64,000 bases of DNA from Micrococcus sp. 2A (GTDB lineage: Bacteria; Actinomycetota; Actinomycetes; Actinomycetales; Micrococcaceae): positions 1,364,001-1,428,000 of the forward strand of contig NZ_CP154351.1 of the NCBI RefSeq assembly GCF_039519235.1, in the 5' to 3' direction. The position numbers and the translations under genes were made by a program. Shown here in pieces: positions 39,029 to 54,213 of this stretch (its first letter is position 1; the number at the start of each line of letters is the position of its first letter). Under the pieces are notes generated by a model. The model was not told where the DNA came from. It worked only from the letters and a program-made list of their open reading frames with translations, and made no database searches.

Positions 39029-40321
39029 TCAGGGGCCCGCGGCCACCTCGGCTGCCACGGCCTCGATGACGACTCCGGCCGCCTCCGCCTTGGTCCCCGC
39101 GCGGTGCAGCGGCGCGCGCCCGTCCGCGAAGAGCACCGTGACCTCCGTGAGGTCCTGGCCGAACACCTTGTCCGTCCCGACCTCGTTGACCACGAGCATC
39201 TCGCAGCCCTTGCGGGCCAGCTTCGCGCGGCCGTAGTCGAGCACGGACGACGTGGCGTCCCCGGTCTCCGCGGCGAAGCCCACGATCACGGGGGCCATGG
39301 ACTCCCCTGCGGCGCGCGTGCGGACGGCCGTGGCGAGCACGTCCGGGGTGCGCTCCAGGACGATGGTCGGAGCGCCGCCGTCGTCCGTCTTCTTGATCTT
39401 GGCCTCGGCCACCTGCGCCGGACGGAAGTCCGCGACGGCGGCGGCCATGATGAGCACGTCGGTGTCCGCGGCCTGGGACAGGACGGCGTCGAGCAGCTCC
39501 TGCGTGGACTCGACCCGGGTGACGTCGGCGCCCGCAGGCGGCGCGACGGACATGGCGGCGCCGATGAAGCGCACGCGCGCCCCCGCGGCCAGGGCGGCCT
39601 CGGCGAGGGCCACGCCCTGCTTGCCGGAGGAGCGGTTCCCGAGATAACGCACGGGATCGAGCGGCTCGCGGGTGCCGCCGGCCGTGATCACGACGGTGCG
39701 CCCGGCCAGGGGGCCGTGCGGGGCTGACTCGCCCGACGCGGCGGACGTGGACGCCGACGGGGCGGTCACGGCCGCCTCACGGTCCCTGGCGGGCGCGGCG
39801 ATGGCCGCGGCCTGGGCGGCGGCCCAGATGTCCTCGGGCTCGGGCAGGCGGCCGGGGCCGGAGTCCCGGCCGGTGAGCCGGCCGGACGCCGGCTCCACCA
39901 CGGTCACGCCGCGCTCGCGCAGCAGGGCCGTGTTGGCCCGCGTGGCGGGGTGGTGCCACATCTCCGTGTGCATGGCCGGGGCCAGCACCACGGGGCAGGT
40001 GGCCGTGAGCAGCACATTCCCCAGCAGGTCAGGCGCGAGCCCGGCCGCGGTGCGCGCGAGCAGGTCGGCCGTGGCCGGGGCCACCACCACCAGGTCGGCC
40101 GAACGGCCCACCCGGACGTGGTTGACCACGTCCACGGCCTCGAACGTGTCCGTCCGCACGGGTCGCCCCGAGAGGGCCTCCCACGTGGGGGCGCCCACGA
40201 ACTTCAGTGCGCTCGGCGTGGGGACCACGGTGACGCCGTGGCCCGCCTCCGTCATGAGACGCAGCAGGAGGGCGGACTTGTACGCGGCGATGCCGCCGCC
40301 GACCCCCAGCACGATCTCCAT
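39029..40321 (-). CDS. coaBC: Bifunctional phosphopantothenoylcysteine decarboxylase / phosphopantothenate–cysteine ligase
   Basis: Carries out steps 2 and 3 of coenzyme A synthesis. 430 residues. The N-terminal CoaC flavoprotein begins MEIVLGVGGGIAAYKSALLL and contains NHVRVGRSADLVVVAPATA and PAMHTEMWHHPATRAN. The C-terminal CoaB half has VVITAGGTREPLDPVRYLGN, GKQGVALAEAALAAGA and the KIKKTDDGGAPTIVLERTPD region. The link (about 175–205) is Ala/Ser-rich. Starts 7 bases after rpoZ, so the two are likely co-transcribed. Confidence 0.95.
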   Translation of the reverse strand: MEIVLGVGGGIAAYKSALLLRLMTEAGHGVTVVPTPSALKFVGAPTWEALSGRPVRTDTFEAVDVVNHVRVGRSADLVVVAPATADLLARTAAGLAPDLLGNVLLTATCPVVLAPAMHTEMWHHPATRANTALLRERGVTVVEPASGRLTGRDSGPGRLPEPEDIWAAAQAAAIAAPARDREAAVTAPSASTSAASGESAPHGPLAGRTVVITAGGTREPLDPVRYLGNRSSGKQGVALAEAALAAGARVRFIGAAMSVAPPAGADVTRVESTQELLDAVLSQAADTDVLIMAAAVADFRPAQVAEAKIKKTDDGGAPTIVLERTPDVLATAVRTRAAGESMAPVIVGFAAETGDATSSVLDYGRAKLARKGCEMLVVNEVGTDKVFGQDLTEVTVLFADGRAPLHRAGTKAEAAGVVIEAVAAEVAAGP

Positions 40322-40328
40322 GGCGGGA

Positions 40329-40775
40329 TCAGGACTCCTGCGCGTCCTCGTCGGCCGGCGCGCCGGCCTCGGGCTCCGCCTGCTCGCCCTCCTCGGCGAT
40401 CTCGGCGGGGTCGCCCACGGGCTGGCCGGCGTCCGAGTGCTCGAGGAGCGAGAAGGGGTCGTCGTCGCCCGGGAGGGAGAAGTCTCCGAAGTCCTCGGCG
40501 GCGAGGTCGGCCGCGGGGGTGGGCTCCTGCTCCTCGCGGGAGACCAGCAGGTCCGACTCGATCTCGCGCAGCGAGATGGAGAGGGACTTCTCGTTCAGGG
40601 AGGTGTCCACAAGGGGACCCACGTACTCGAAGAGGCCCTCGTGGAGCTGCGAGTAGTAGGCGTTGATCTGGCGAGCGCGCTTGGCGGCGAAGAGCACCAG
40701 GGCGTACTTCGAGTCCACCCGCTCCAGGAGGGAGTCGATGGGCGGGTTGACGATGCCGTCGTACTGTTCGGTCAC
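40329..40775 (-). CDS. rpoZ: RNA polymerase omega subunit with long acidic tail
   Basis: 148 residues; typical omega is about 80–110. Core motifs are [20 protein letters not shown] and [15 protein letters not shown] at the N-terminus and [14 protein letters not shown] near 65–78. After residue 85 comes a tail rich in Asp/Glu and Ala/Pro, probably disordered. Omega assists assembly of beta'. GTG 40775. It lies between gmk and coaBC, as is usual; a hairpin-forming space of 62 bases separates it from gmk. Confidence 0.92.
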   Translation of the reverse strand: MTEQYDGIVNPPIDSLLERVDSKYALVLFAAKRARQINAYYSQLHEGLFEYVGPLVDTSLNEKSLSISLREIESDLLVSREEQEPTPAADLAAEDFGDFSLPGDDDPFSLLEHSDAGQPVGDPAEIAEEGEQAEPEAGAPADEDAQES

Positions 40776-40804
40776 GAGTTCTCCAGAGTCTGTCGCGGTC
40801 TTGA

Positions 40805-40834
40805 CTGGCCCGGTTCCCGCCGGGCGGCGGCCAG
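40805..40834 (-). other. Hairpin between gmk and rpoZ
   Basis: CTGGCC (40805–40810) and GGCCAG (40829–40834) enclose a GC-rich inner repeat. It could weaken read-through from gmk or shape the rpoZ leader; the evidence is only the inverted repeat. Confidence 0.3.
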
Positions 40835-40837
40835 GTT

Positions 40838-41482
40838 CTAGGCCTGGGGCGAACGGCGCTCGGGGTCCAGCCCCATGAGTCTCACCAGTTCATCGGCGGC
40901 CCGCTCGACGGTGTCGTTCACGACGACGGCGTCGAACTCGGGTTCCGCGGCGAGCTCCAGTCTAGCCGTATCCAGACGGCGCCGCTGTTCCTCGGTCCCC
41001 TCGGTGCCGCGCCCGACGAGCCGGGACACCAGCTCGTCCCAGCTCGGCGGGGCGAGGAACACGAAGGTGGCGTCCGGCATCGACCGCCGCACCTGGCGGG
41101 CACCTTGGAGGTCGATCTCGAGGAGCACGTGGCGTCCGGCCGCCACGGCCTCCTCGACGCGGTCCCGCCGCGTGCCGTAGCGGTTGAGCCCGTGCACCAC
41201 GGCCCACTCGAGCATCTGGTCCCGCTCCACCAGCTCGTCGAACTCCTCGGGCGAGGTGAAGAAGTAGTGCACCCCCTCCTGCTCGCCCGGCCGGGCCGGG
41301 CGGGTGGTGGCGGAGACCGAGAGCCAGGCCTGCGGGAAGTGGTCCCGGACGTAGGCGGAGACGGTGCCCTTGCCCACGGCGGTGGGCCCGGCCAGCACGG
41401 TCACGCCGGGGCCGGGGGCGACGACGGCGGTCCGCGCGGCGGGGATGGCGGGCACCGGGCCCTGGTCGTTCAGCTCGGTCAC
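40838..41482 (-). CDS. gmk: Guanylate kinase
   Basis: GMP + ATP to GDP + ADP. 214 residues from GTG 41482, which has AGGAG 6 bases upstream. P-loop [10 protein letters not shown] at about 31–40 (GPTAVGKGT), [19 protein letters not shown] (GMP-binding), [13 protein letters not shown] [13 protein letters not shown], and [14 protein letters not shown]. An N-terminal extension of about 25 residues precedes the core. Gene order mihF–gmk–rpoZ–coaBC is the standard actinobacterial one. Confidence 0.95.
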   Translation of the reverse strand: MTELNDQGPVPAIPAARTAVVAPGPGVTVLAGPTAVGKGTVSAYVRDHFPQAWLSVSATTRPARPGEQEGVHYFFTSPEEFDELVERDQMLEWAVVHGLNRYGTRRDRVEEAVAAGRHVLLEIDLQGARQVRRSMPDATFVFLAPPSWDELVSRLVGRGTEGTEEQRRRLDTARLELAAEPEFDAVVVNDTVERAADELVRLMGLDPERRSPQA

Positions 41483-41551
41483 TCGCGCTCCTGGGACGGC
41501 GGCCGGGCTCACCGCGATACGGCGCTCACCGGTCCGCGACGGGGGTGGGGG

Positions 41552-41866
41552 TCACCGGCCAATATAGGCGATCAGCGCCTCGCGCTGGCGCCGGCCCAGT
41601 CCCCTGAGGCGCCGCGGCGCGGAGATCTCGCACGCCTCCATGACGGTCTGGGCGCGGACCTCCCCCACGCCGGGGAGCGCCTGGAGCAGGTCCACGGTGC
41701 GCAGCCGGGCGATCGCCGGATCGGCGTCCGCGCGCTCGAAGACATCATGGAGGGTGACCTCGCCCTCCGCGAACGAGGCCTTCAGCGCGGCACGCGCCTG
41801 CCGCGCCTCGAGTGCCTTCGAGCGCGCCTCGGCCCGCTCGGCCGTGCTGAGTTCCCGCAGTGCCAT
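41552..41866 (-). CDS. mihF: Integration host factor, actinobacterial type (mIHF)
   Basis: 104 residues. Small nucleoid protein unrelated to HU-type IHF; binds DNA non-specifically through a helix-two-turn-helix, seen here as TVDLLQALPGVGEVRAQTVM (about 57–76), followed by APRRLRGLGRRQREALI. It is essential in mycobacteria and supports phage L5 integration. ATG 41866 has GAAGGGGG upstream. It lies between pyrF and gmk as usual, and has its own promoter. Confidence 0.94.
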   Translation of the reverse strand: MALRELSTAERAEARSKALEARQARAALKASFAEGEVTLHDVFERADADPAIARLRTVDLLQALPGVGEVRAQTVMEACEISAPRRLRGLGRRQREALIAYIGR

Positions 41867-41954
41867 GGGCCGCCCCCTTCTCTGTCGCGCGATGCGCGGC
41901 GTCACCGAACCGTTCGAGGTTCAACGGATCGGAGAATCACCGATCTGAGAGGGG

Positions 41955-41983
41955 AAGATACCACTTCGTGTGGCGTCGGTCAC
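41955..41983 (-). promoter_or_regulatory. Promoter upstream of mihF
   Basis: Minus strand: -35 GTGACC (41978–41983), 17-base spacer, -10 TATCTT (41955–41960). This gives an mihF leader of about 80 bases in a locally A/T-richer intergenic space (41867–42002). The leader contains the inverted repeat GATCGG / CCGATC (41927–41932, 41940–41945) and the palindrome CGAACCGTTCG. Confidence 0.6.
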
Positions 41984-42002
41984 TTGGCGTGCAGGAGTCA
42001 TC

Positions 42003-42886
42003 TCATCCACCCAGGTCAGCGCGACTCTGCTCGAGGGAGGCGATCAGGCCCGCCAGGGTCGGCCCCGCCGCGAGGATGCCGCGGGAGGACGTCGCCAGCA
42101 CCTGCGGCCACGCCGGGCCGAAGCCCGCGCGCATGCCCGCGGCCGTGGCGCCCTGGGCGCCGAAGCCGGGCGCCAGCAACGGGCCGCCCACGTCCTCGAG
42201 CCGCATGTTCAGTCGCGCGGCCTCCTCGGCGACGGTCGCCCCGACGACGAGCCCCACGGGCCCCCACTCGCCGGGTGCGGCCAGCCGGGCGTTGAGCTCG
42301 GCGGCGGCCTCCGTGATCCGTCGCGCGACGGCGCCGCCCTCCTCCCCCGCGCCCACATGCTGCACGTCGCGACCCTCGGGGTTCGAGGTGAGCGCGAGCA
42401 CGAACACGCCGCGTCCGGCGGCGTGCGCGGTCTCCGCGGCGGCGGTCAGCGTCCCGAAGCCCAGATACGGGCTCAGGGTCACCGCGTCGGCGGCCAGCGG
42501 GGAGGCGTCCTCGAGCCACGCGGCGGCGTAGCCCGCCATCGTGGAGCCGATGTCCCCCCGCTTGGCGTCCGCGATGGTGAGCACGCCCGCGGCCCGGGCC
42601 TCGGAGAGGAGCCGCTCGAGGGCCGCGAAGCCGGCCGATCCGTGGCGCTCGTACAGGGCCACCTGGGGCTTCAGGGCCGCGACGCGCGGGCACTCGCCGC
42701 CCGCGGCGGCCTCGAGGGCGGTGAGGGAGAAGGACTCCAGGCCCGCGGCCGTGTCCGGCAGCCCCCACGCACGCAGCAGGACGGGATGCGGGTCCACGCC
42801 CAGGCACAGCGGCCCGGCCGCCGCCATGGCGTCGGCGAGGCGCCGCCCGAACGGCGTGCGCGAGGCCCGTGCGGCGCACTCCTCGC

Positions 42887-42890
<4 letters not shown>
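42003..42890 (-). CDS. pyrF: Orotidine 5'-phosphate decarboxylase, type 2
   Basis: Last step of UMP synthesis. 295 residues, the long (type 2) form seen in actinobacteria and myxobacteria. [17 protein letters not shown] at about 28–44, [12 protein letters not shown], the catalytic [19 protein letters not shown] at about 115–133 (Lys/Asp pair), [11 protein letters not shown] and [10 protein letters not shown] (phosphate site). GTG 42890 overlaps the carB stop as GTGA. It is the last gene of the pyr operon. Confidence 0.95.
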
Positions 42891-46189
<3,299 letters not shown>

Positions 46190-46192
46190 GGA

Positions 46193-47419
46193 TCAGGCTC
46201 CTTCGGGGGTGGCGGACGGGGTGGCCGCGGCCGGCGCGCCGGCGGAGCGGCGCTCGGCGAGCATGGCGGCGAAGCGGTCGAACAGGCCCAGCGAGTCGTG
46301 CGGACCCGCGGCGGCCTCGGGGTGGAACTGCACGGAGAACGCGGGCCGGTCGACCAGGCGCAGCCCCTCCACGACGTCGTCGTTGAGGGACCAGTGGGAG
46401 ACCTCGACGCGGCCGTAGCGGGCCTCGGGGGCCTGAACGACCTCGCCGATGGGCGCGTCGACGGCGAAGCCGTGGTTCTGCGAGGTGATCTCCACGCGGC
46501 CGGTGGCCTTGTCCATGACGGGCTGGTTGGGGCCGCGGTGGCCGAACGGCAGCTTGTAGGTGCCGAAGCCCAGGGCGCGGCCGAAGATCTGGTTGCCGAA
46601 GCAGATGCCGAAGTAGGGCAGCTCCGCGTCCAGCACCCGGCGCAGGGTCTCCACCTGCGCGTCGGCGGTGGCGGGGTCGCCGGGACCGTTGGAGAGGAAC
46701 ACGCCGTCCGGCTCGACCGCCTGGATCTCGGCGAAGCCGGCGGTGGCGGGCAGCACGTGCACGCGGATGCCGCGAGCGGCCAGGTGGCGAGGGGTGGCGG
46801 CCTTGATGCCGAGGTCGAGGGCGGCGACCGTGGCGATCGGCTCCCCCTCCCAGCCGTGGTCGGCGGGCTCGACGACGTAGCCGGACTCCGCCGTGACCGT
46901 CTCGGCGAGGCGCGCGCCCTCCATGGCCGGGGCAGCGCGGACCTCGGCGAGCAGCTCCGCCTCGGGGCGCTGCGCGTCCGCACCGGAGAAGATGCCGGCG
47001 CGCATGGCGCCCGAACTGCGCAGCAGGCGCGTGATCGCCCGGGTGTCCACGCCCTGGATGCCGACGATCCCCTGCGCCGTGAGCTCCTCGTCGAGGGAGC
47101 GCTCGGCACGCCAGTTGGAGGGGCGGCGGGCGGCGTCGCGCACCACGTAGCCGGCCACCCACATGGCGCGGGACTCGCGGTCCTCGTCGTTGACGCCGGT
47201 GTTGCCGATGTGCGGAGCGGTCTGGACCACGATCTGGCGGGCGTAGGAGGGGTCGGTCAGGGTCTCCTGGTAGCCGGTCATGCCGGTGGTGAAGACGGCC
47301 TCGCCGAGGGTGGTGCCGCGCGCGCCGTAGGCCCGGCCCCGGTGCACGGAGCCGTCCTCGAGGACGAGGAGGGCGCGGTCGTCGGTGCCGGCGGCGGTGC
47401 CGGGGGTCGGGGTGCTCAT
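46193..47419 (-). CDS. carA: Carbamoyl phosphate synthase small subunit
   Basis: Glutaminase subunit supplying ammonia to CarB. 408 residues. N-terminal [20 protein letters not shown] and [17 protein letters not shown]-terminal class I amidotransferase domain with FLSNGPGDP, the nucleophile in [16 protein letters not shown] (GICFGNQ in place of the enterobacterial GICLGHQ) and His/Glu in [17 protein letters not shown] 47419 overlaps the preceding stop as ATGA, indicating coupling to the upstream membrane-protein gene. Confidence 0.97.
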   Translation of the reverse strand: MSTPTPGTAAGTDDRALLVLEDGSVHRGRAYGARGTTLGEAVFTTGMTGYQETLTDPSYARQIVVQTAPHIGNTGVNDEDRESRAMWVAGYVVRDAARRPSNWRAERSLDEELTAQGIVGIQGVDTRAITRLLRSSGAMRAGIFSGADAQRPEAELLAEVRAAPAMEGARLAETVTAESGYVVEPADHGWEGEPIATVAALDLGIKAATPRHLAARGIRVHVLPATAGFAEIQAVEPDGVFLSNGPGDPATADAQVETLRRVLDAELPYFGICFGNQIFGRALGFGTYKLPFGHRGPNQPVMDKATGRVEITSQNHGFAVDAPIGEVVQAPEARYGRVEVSHWSLNDDVVEGLRLVDRPAFSVQFHPEAAAGPHDSLGLFDRFAAMLAERRSAGAPAAATPSATPEGA

Positions 47420-48060
47420 CGGGGGTTCTCCTGTCCTGCGGGGTCCGCGGTGGCGGTCCGGGCGCGGTCGATGATGGTCTGGAGCGCGTCGACGACGCGG
47501 TGGCGGTCCTCGGGGCGCTGCGGGCGGAAGGCCGAGGTGAGGGCGGCGTCGCCGAGGCGCCAGCCCCACGCGGCGAGCCCGCCCGGCTCGGTGAACTTGC
47601 CGGCGATCCCGGCGGAGTGCCCGACGGCGGTGAGATCGGAGGCCGGCACGAACAGGGCGTCCATCCCGGGGCGCAGGACCAGCAGGCCGGGGTGGGCGCC
47701 GGCGGCGTGCACCTCGAGGCGGGCCCTCGAGCGCAGGCCGAGGCCGTGCACGGCCACGCGGTCCAGGCGGCTCTCCTCCCGCACCGTGCCCACGTACATC
47801 CCCTCGACGGCGAGGGCCGGCTCCTGCTCGTACAGCGCGGCGGGGGCGGCGGCCGGAGCGGGGATGCCGGACTGGGCGCGGCGCCGGGAGCGCCACCCCC
47901 ATGCCAGCAGCGCGAGGATCACGGCGATCGTCAGGAGCGTCGCCACGACGATGGGCAGCCACACGCCGCTGTAGTCCTTCCCCGGGGCCGCCGGGGGCAC
48001 GGGACGCGCGGCGAGCACACCCTCCAGGCGCGCGAGGGCGTCGAAGCGCGGCCCGGTCAC
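47416..48060 (-). CDS. Pyr-operon membrane protein (PH-like domain; Rv1382-type)
   Basis: 214 residues from GTG 48060. One membrane segment at about 34–55 ([20 protein letters not shown]) followed by basic [10 protein letters not shown], then a soluble domain of about 150 residues ([21 protein letters not shown] … [20 protein letters not shown]). A small membrane protein in this position, between pyrC and carA, is conserved in actinobacteria (Rv1382 in M. tuberculosis). Function unknown. It overlaps pyrC by GTGA and carA by ATGA, so it is made in step with the pathway. A role in membrane placement of the enzymes is only speculation. Confidence 0.82.
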   Translation of the reverse strand: MTGPRFDALARLEGVLAARPVPPAAPGKDYSGVWLPIVVATLLTIAVILALLAWGWRSRRRAQSGIPAPAAAPAALYEQEPALAVEGMYVGTVREESRLDRVAVHGLGLRSRARLEVHAAGAHPGLLVLRPGMDALFVPASDLTAVGHSAGIAGKFTEPGGLAAWGWRLGDAALTSAFRPQRPEDRHRVVDALQTIIDRARTATADPAGQENPR

Positions 48061-49439
48061 CGGCTCGCCTCGCCGGTCTCGGCGGCCGCGGGATGGCGGT
48101 AGGGCGTGGCGGGGGCGCCGTCGGCGACCACGCGGTGCCCGCGGTAGAGGGTGTGCACGGTGGCGCCCGGCAGCTCCATGCCGCGGTACGGGCTGTTGCG
48201 CGAGCGCGTCAGGTGGGCCTCGGGGTCCACGGTGCGGCGCACCGAGGGGTCCCACACCACCAGGTTCGCGACCGCGCCGACGCGCGGGGCGCCGTCGTCC
48301 CCCGCCTGGCCCTGGTCGGTGAGGCCCGCGATGCGGGCCGGGTTCACGGAGAGCACGCGGGCCACGCCGGCCCAGTCGAGCAGCCCCGTCTCCACCATGG
48401 CCTGCTGGACCACGGGCAGGGCGGTCTCCAGGCCCGTCATGCCCATCGCGGCGACCGTCCACTCGCACTGCTTCGTCTCGGGCGTGTGCGGGGCGTGGTC
48501 GGTGCCGACGGTGTCGATCGTGCCGTCGGCCAGGGCCTCGCGCAGCGCCATGACGTCGGCCTCGCGGCGCAGCGGCGGGTTCACCTTGAACACCGGGTCG
48601 TACGAGCGCACGAGCTCCTCGGTGAGGAGGAGGTGGTGCGGGGTGACCTCCGCGGTGACACGCACGCCCTGCTCCTTGGCCCAGCGGATGAGGCGCACGG
48701 AGCCCTCGGTGGAGACGTGGCAGACGTGCAGGCGGGAGTCCACGTGCTGGGCGAGCAGCACGTCGCGGGCGATGATCGCCTCCTCGGCCACGGCGGGCCA
48801 GCCGGGCAGGCCGAGGATCCCGGAGAGCTCGGACTCGTTCATCTGGGCGCCGGCGGTGAGCTTGGGCTCCTGGGCGTGCTGGGCCACGAACCCGCCGAAG
48901 GACTTCACGTACTCGAGCGCGCGGCGCATGAGCACGGCGTCGTGCACGCACATGCCGTCGTCGGAGAACATCCGCACGCGGGCCTGGGAGTCGGCCATCG
49001 CGCCGAGGTCGGCGAGGGCCTCGCCGGCCAGGCCCACGGTCACGGCGCCCACGGGGTGCACGTCGCACCAGCCGGCGTCGCGGCCCAGGCGCCAGACCTG
49101 CTCGACGACGCCCGCGGTGTCCGCGGTGGGGGTCGAGTTGGCCATGGCGTGCACGGAGGTGAACCCGCCCATCGCGGCGGCGCGGGTGCCGGTCTCCACG
49201 GTCTCCGCGTCCTCCTTGCCGGGCTGACGCAGGTGGGTGTGGAGGTCCACGAGCCCGGGCAGGACGATCAGGCCGGTGCAGTCGAGCACCTCGGCGGCGC
49301 CGGCGGCCGGGTGGGCGGACGCGTCCGGGCCGACGGCGGCGACCAGGCCGTCCGCCACGAGGACGTCGGCGCTCTCCCCGGAGGCGAGGGCGGCGCCGCG
49401 CAGCAGCACGGGGGCGGGGCGGGTGACGGGAGCGCTCAC
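48057..49439 (-). CDS. pyrC: Dihydroorotase (class I)
   Basis: Cyclises carbamoyl aspartate to dihydroorotate. 460 residues from GTG 49439. Metal motif [15 protein letters not shown] at about 63–77, [33 protein letters not shown] and [15 protein letters not shown], the usual amidohydrolase ligands. Overlaps the pyrB stop as GTGA and the next gene the same way. Confidence 0.96.
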   Translation of the reverse strand: MSAPVTRPAPVLLRGAALASGESADVLVADGLVAAVGPDASAHPAAGAAEVLDCTGLIVLPGLVDLHTHLRQPGKEDAETVETGTRAAAMGGFTSVHAMANSTPTADTAGVVEQVWRLGRDAGWCDVHPVGAVTVGLAGEALADLGAMADSQARVRMFSDDGMCVHDAVLMRRALEYVKSFGGFVAQHAQEPKLTAGAQMNESELSGILGLPGWPAVAEEAIIARDVLLAQHVDSRLHVCHVSTEGSVRLIRWAKEQGVRVTAEVTPHHLLLTEELVRSYDPVFKVNPPLRREADVMALREALADGTIDTVGTDHAPHTPETKQCEWTVAAMGMTGLETALPVVQQAMVETGLLDWAGVARVLSVNPARIAGLTDQGQAGDDGAPRVGAVANLVVWDPSVRRTVDPEAHLTRSRNSPYRGMELPGATVHTLYRGHRVVADGAPATPYRHPAAAETGEASR

Positions 49440-50458
49440 GGGCGGACCTCCTGGAGGGGCTGGGCGGGCGCGGCGGAGGGCCGGCCGGGATCGTCGTGGT
49501 TGAGGACCAGGTGCAGGACGGCCATGCGCACGGACACGCCGTTGGCCACCTGCTCGAGGGCCGTGTTGCGGGGCGAGTCGGCCGCCGCGGGGCAGATCTC
49601 GAGGCCCCGGTTCATCGGCCCCGGGTGCATCACGAGCGGCTGCGCGAGGCGGCCGCCGCGCTGGGCGGAGAGCCGCGCGAACCGGTCCGCGGTCAGGCCC
49701 CACGAACGGGTGTACTCCCCCGCGGAGGGGAAGAACGCGCCGCCCATGCGCTCAGCCTGCACGCGCAGCATCATGACGGCGTCGGGGGCGGCGGCGAGGG
49801 CCTCGTCCAGCGAGTAGGTGACGCGGCACGGCCACGCGTCCACGCCGACGGGCAGGAGGGTGGGCGGCGCGGCGAGGGTGACCTCCGCCCCCAGCGTGGT
49901 CAGGAGCCAGACGTTGGAGCGGGCCACGCGGGAGTGCAGGATGTCCCCCACGATCACCACGTGCATGCCGGCCAGGTCAGTGCCCGTGGGCGCCGCGCCG
50001 GTCTCGGCGGCCAGGTGGCGGCGCAGCGTGAAGGCGTCCAGCAGCGCCTGCGTGGGGTGCTCGTGGGTGCCGTCGCCGGCGTTCACCACGGCCGAGCCGA
50101 CCCAGCCGGAGTCGGCCAGCTGACGGGCCGCGCCGGAGGACCAGTGGCGCATGACGATCGCGTCCGCGCCGATCGCCTCGAGCGTCTGGACGGTGTCCTT
50201 GAGGGACTCGCCCTTGGAGACGGAGGAGCCCTTCGCGGAGAAGTTGATCACGTCCGCCGAGAGGCGCTTGGCGGCCGCCTCGAAGGAGATGCGCGTCCGG
50301 GTGGAGTCCTCGAAGAAGAGGTTCACCACGGTGCGGCCGCGCAGGGCGGGCAGCTTCTTGACCTCGCGCTCGTTGACGGCCGCCATCTCCTCGGCGGTGT
50401 CCAGCACGGCGAGGGCGTCTGCGCGGCTGAGGTCGGCGGTGGAGAGCAGGTGGCGCAC
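49436..50458 (-). CDS. pyrB: Aspartate carbamoyltransferase catalytic subunit
   Basis: 340 residues. Carbamoyl-phosphate loop [20 protein letters not shown] (about 47–66), [20 protein letters not shown] (80s loop), [13 protein letters not shown], and the aspartate-site [15 protein letters not shown] and [12 protein letters not shown]. Some 30 residues are added at the C-terminus compared with the catalytic core. No pyrI is present, as is usual in actinobacteria. It starts 3 bases after pyrR. Confidence 0.96.
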   Translation of the reverse strand: MRHLLSTADLSRADALAVLDTAEEMAAVNEREVKKLPALRGRTVVNLFFEDSTRTRISFEAAAKRLSADVINFSAKGSSVSKGESLKDTVQTLEAIGADAIVMRHWSSGAARQLADSGWVGSAVVNAGDGTHEHPTQALLDAFTLRRHLAAETGAAPTGTDLAGMHVVIVGDILHSRVARSNVWLLTTLGAEVTLAAPPTLLPVGVDAWPCRVTYSLDEALAAAPDAVMMLRVQAERMGGAFFPSAGEYTRSWGLTADRFARLSAQRGGRLAQPLVMHPGPMNRGLEICPAAADSPRNTALEQVANGVSVRMAVLHLVLNHDDPGRPSAAPAQPLQEVRP

Positions 50459-50461
50459 GGC

Positions 50462-51178
<717 letters not shown>

Positions 51179-51185
51179 CCAGTGG

Positions 51186-51223
51186 GGCCCGCGCGGGACG
51201 CCCGATGACGGCCCGCGCGGGCC
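51186..51223 (-). terminator. Stem-loop between nusB and pyrR
   Basis: GGCCCGCGCGGG (51186–51197) and CCCGCGCGGGCC (51212–51223) form a perfect 12-bp stem with a 14-base loop, 28 bases past the expected nusB stop. It separates the efp–nusB transcript from the pyr operon. Confidence 0.75.
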
Positions 51224-51250
51224 TCGCGTCGGGTGTGATCCGCGTCCCGC

Positions 51251-51692
51251 TCAGGCGAGCAGCGTCGGCTTCACCTGCTGGAGACGGCCGAGGAGGCCGT
51301 TGACGAACTCCGGGGAGTCGTCCGTGGAGAGCTGCGCGGCCAGGGCCACGGCCTCGGACACGGCGACGGCGTCCGGCACGTCGTCCTGGAACAGCAGCTC
51401 CCACGCGCAGGATCGCGCGGTCCACGGCGGGCATGCGGTCCAGGCTCCAGCCGCGGGAGTACGAGGTCAGGGCCTCGTCCAGGCGCTCCTGGTCGGCGAT
51501 GACGCCCTCGACGAGCAGCTGCGTGTAGGCGTTCACCTGCAGGTCGGTCTGGGAGCGCCGGGTCTCGATGCCCTGGAGCACGGTGGTCCCGCGCTGCTCG
51601 GCCTCGAAGAGGATCTCCACCGCCCGCTGCCGGGAGCGGCTGCGCGCCGTGGTCCCCCGCTTGGCGCCGGGGGCGGAGGCGGCATCAGTCAT
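51251..51692 (-). pseudogene. nusB: Transcription antitermination factor NusB, frameshifted
   Basis: Start ATG 51692 overlaps the efp stop. Residues SRQRAVEILFEAEQRG through [13 protein letters not shown] are normal NusB. Then the frame breaks near 51404, and the rest ([20 protein letters not shown] … [20 protein letters not shown]) continues in another frame to a stop at 51251. Relatives have about three residues (V-G-A type) between AILR and WELL; here only one base remains, which fits a loss of 8 bases. Read as is, the protein would run into unrelated sequence. NusB works with NusE in rRNA antitermination. Whether the lesion is real is unclear. Confidence 0.85.
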
Positions 51693-52248
51693 TGACGCGG
51701 CCCAGGTAGTCGCCGTTGCGGGTGTCCACCTTGACGCGGGTGCCCTGCTCCACGAACAGCGGGACCTGGATCTCGGCACCGGTCTCCACGGTGGCGGGCT
51801 TGGTGCCCGCGGAGGAGCGGTCGCCCTGCAGGCCCGGCTCGGTGTAGGTGATCTCCAGGACCACGGACGCCGGCATCTCGAGGTACAGCGGGGTGCCCTC
51901 GTTGAGGGCGATGACCACCTGGGTGTTCTCGAGCATGTACTTCGCGGCGTCGCCCACCACGGCGGCCGGGACGGTGATCTGGTCGTAGGTCTTCGTGTCC
52001 ATGAACACGTAGTCCGTGCCGTCCTGGTACAGGTACTGGTAGTCCGAGCGGTCCACGATGGCGAACTCCACCTTGGTGCCCGCGTTGAAGGTCTTGTCCA
52101 CGACCTTGCCGCTGGTGATGTTGCGCATCTTGGTGCGCACGAACGCCCCGCCCTTGCCGGGCTTCACGTGCTGGAACTCGATGACGTTCCAGAGCTGGCC
52201 CTCCAGCTTCAGGACGGAGCCGTTCTTGATGTCATTGGTCGTTGCCAC
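51685..52248 (-). CDS. efp: Elongation factor P
   Basis: Relieves ribosome stalling at polyproline. 187 residues from GTG 52248 (GGGAGA upstream), the family's usual length. Three OB-like domains: [20 protein letters not shown], where the loop lysine lies in PGKGG (about 30–34), the central [20 protein letters not shown], and the C-terminal [19 protein letters not shown] and [20 protein letters not shown]. No dedicated modification genes are nearby. It leads the efp–nusB unit. Confidence 0.96.
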   Translation of the reverse strand: MATTNDIKNGSVLKLEGQLWNVIEFQHVKPGKGGAFVRTKMRNITSGKVVDKTFNAGTKVEFAIVDRSDYQYLYQDGTDYVFMDTKTYDQITVPAAVVGDAAKYMLENTQVVIALNEGTPLYLEMPASVVLEITYTEPGLQGDRSSAGTKPATVETGAEIQVPLFVEQGTRVKVDTRNGDYLGRVND

Positions 52249-52319
52249 GAAGGTCTCCCGGTGCCTGGGGCGGGCGCGCAGCGGCCCGCCGGTCTTCTCA
52301 GTCGTTGATTGCGCGTGCC

Positions 52320-52325
52320 AGTCTA
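52320..52325 (-). promoter_or_regulatory. Candidate -10 TAGACT for efp
   Basis: TAGACT gives an efp leader of about 65 bases with a ribosome binding site; no clear -35. Confidence 0.45.
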
Positions 52326-52340
52326 CGCAGTGCACGCCCC

Positions 52341-52369
52341 CGGCCCGTCCTGCAGGAGGGACCGGGCCG
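52341..52369 (-). terminator. Hairpin downstream of aroB
   Basis: CGGCCCG (52341–52347) pairs with CGGGCCG (52363–52369), with additional TCC/GGA pairing inside. It starts 3 bases past the aroB stop and precedes the efp promoter. Confidence 0.5.
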
Positions 52370-52371
52370 CC

Positions 52372-53556
<1,185 letters not shown>

Positions 53557-53564
53557 TCATTCCT

Positions 53565-54203
53565 TCAGCGGGGGCAGATCCCCTCCACGATACGCCAGGC
53601 GAGCTCGCGGGCCGGATCTGACGTGGTGTCCACCACGAGGTCGGCGACCTCGTGGTAGAGGGGATCGCGCTCCGCGAGGATCCGGCTCCACGTGCCGGCC
53701 GGGTCCCCCGCGAGCACGGGGCGCCCGGCACCGCTGTCGAGCCGGCGCAGCGCCTCGGCCTCCGTCACGCGCAGGTACACGACCGCGACCTCGGGGCGGG
53801 AGAGCAGCGACCGCGTCCCGGGCGAGAGCACGGCGCCGCCGCCGCTGGCCAGGACGCACGGCACGGCGCGGCTCAGGACGTGCTCGATCACCCGTGCCTC
53901 CTCGGCCCGGAACGCCCGCTCGCCGTGCTCGGCGAAGAAGGCGGGGATGGGTCCGTGGACCTGCACGAGGAGGTCGTCGGAGTCCACGAACGCCAGCCCC
54001 GTGGCCTCGGCCAGGGCGCGCCCGACGGTGGTCTTCCCCGCGCCCATGGGCCCCACGAGCACGAGGCCGCGCCGCGTGCCGGCGTCCTCCCCCGCCCTGG
54101 CCGACGCGGCGAGCCGCGCCTCGAGGGCGCCGGCCATCGCGTCCCACGGCCGAGCCGTGCAGGGCCCCGGGACGGGGTGGGTCGCCGGGCAGGCGGCCGT
54201 CAC
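53565..54203 (-). CDS. aroK: Shikimate kinase
   Basis: Phosphorylates shikimate with ATP. 212 residues from GTG 54203. Walker A GPMGAGKTTVGRAL at about 51–64, FVDSDDLL (shikimate-binding Asp), FRAEEARVIEHVL, and the central ASGGGAVL. An N-terminal tail of about 45 residues precedes the family core, so a later start (ATG at MAGALEARL) is possible. It lies between aroC and aroB, 10 bases after aroC. Confidence 0.93.
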   Translation of the reverse strand: MTAACPATHPVPGPCTARPWDAMAGALEARLAASARAGEDAGTRRGLVLVGPMGAGKTTVGRALAEATGLAFVDSDDLLVQVHGPIPAFFAEHGERAFRAEEARVIEHVLSRAVPCVLASGGGAVLSPGTRSLLSRPEVAVVYLRVTEAEALRRLDSGAGRPVLAGDPAGTWSRILAERDPLYHEVADLVVDTTSDPARELAWRIVEGICPR

Positions 54204-54213
54204 GGCGCGGGCC

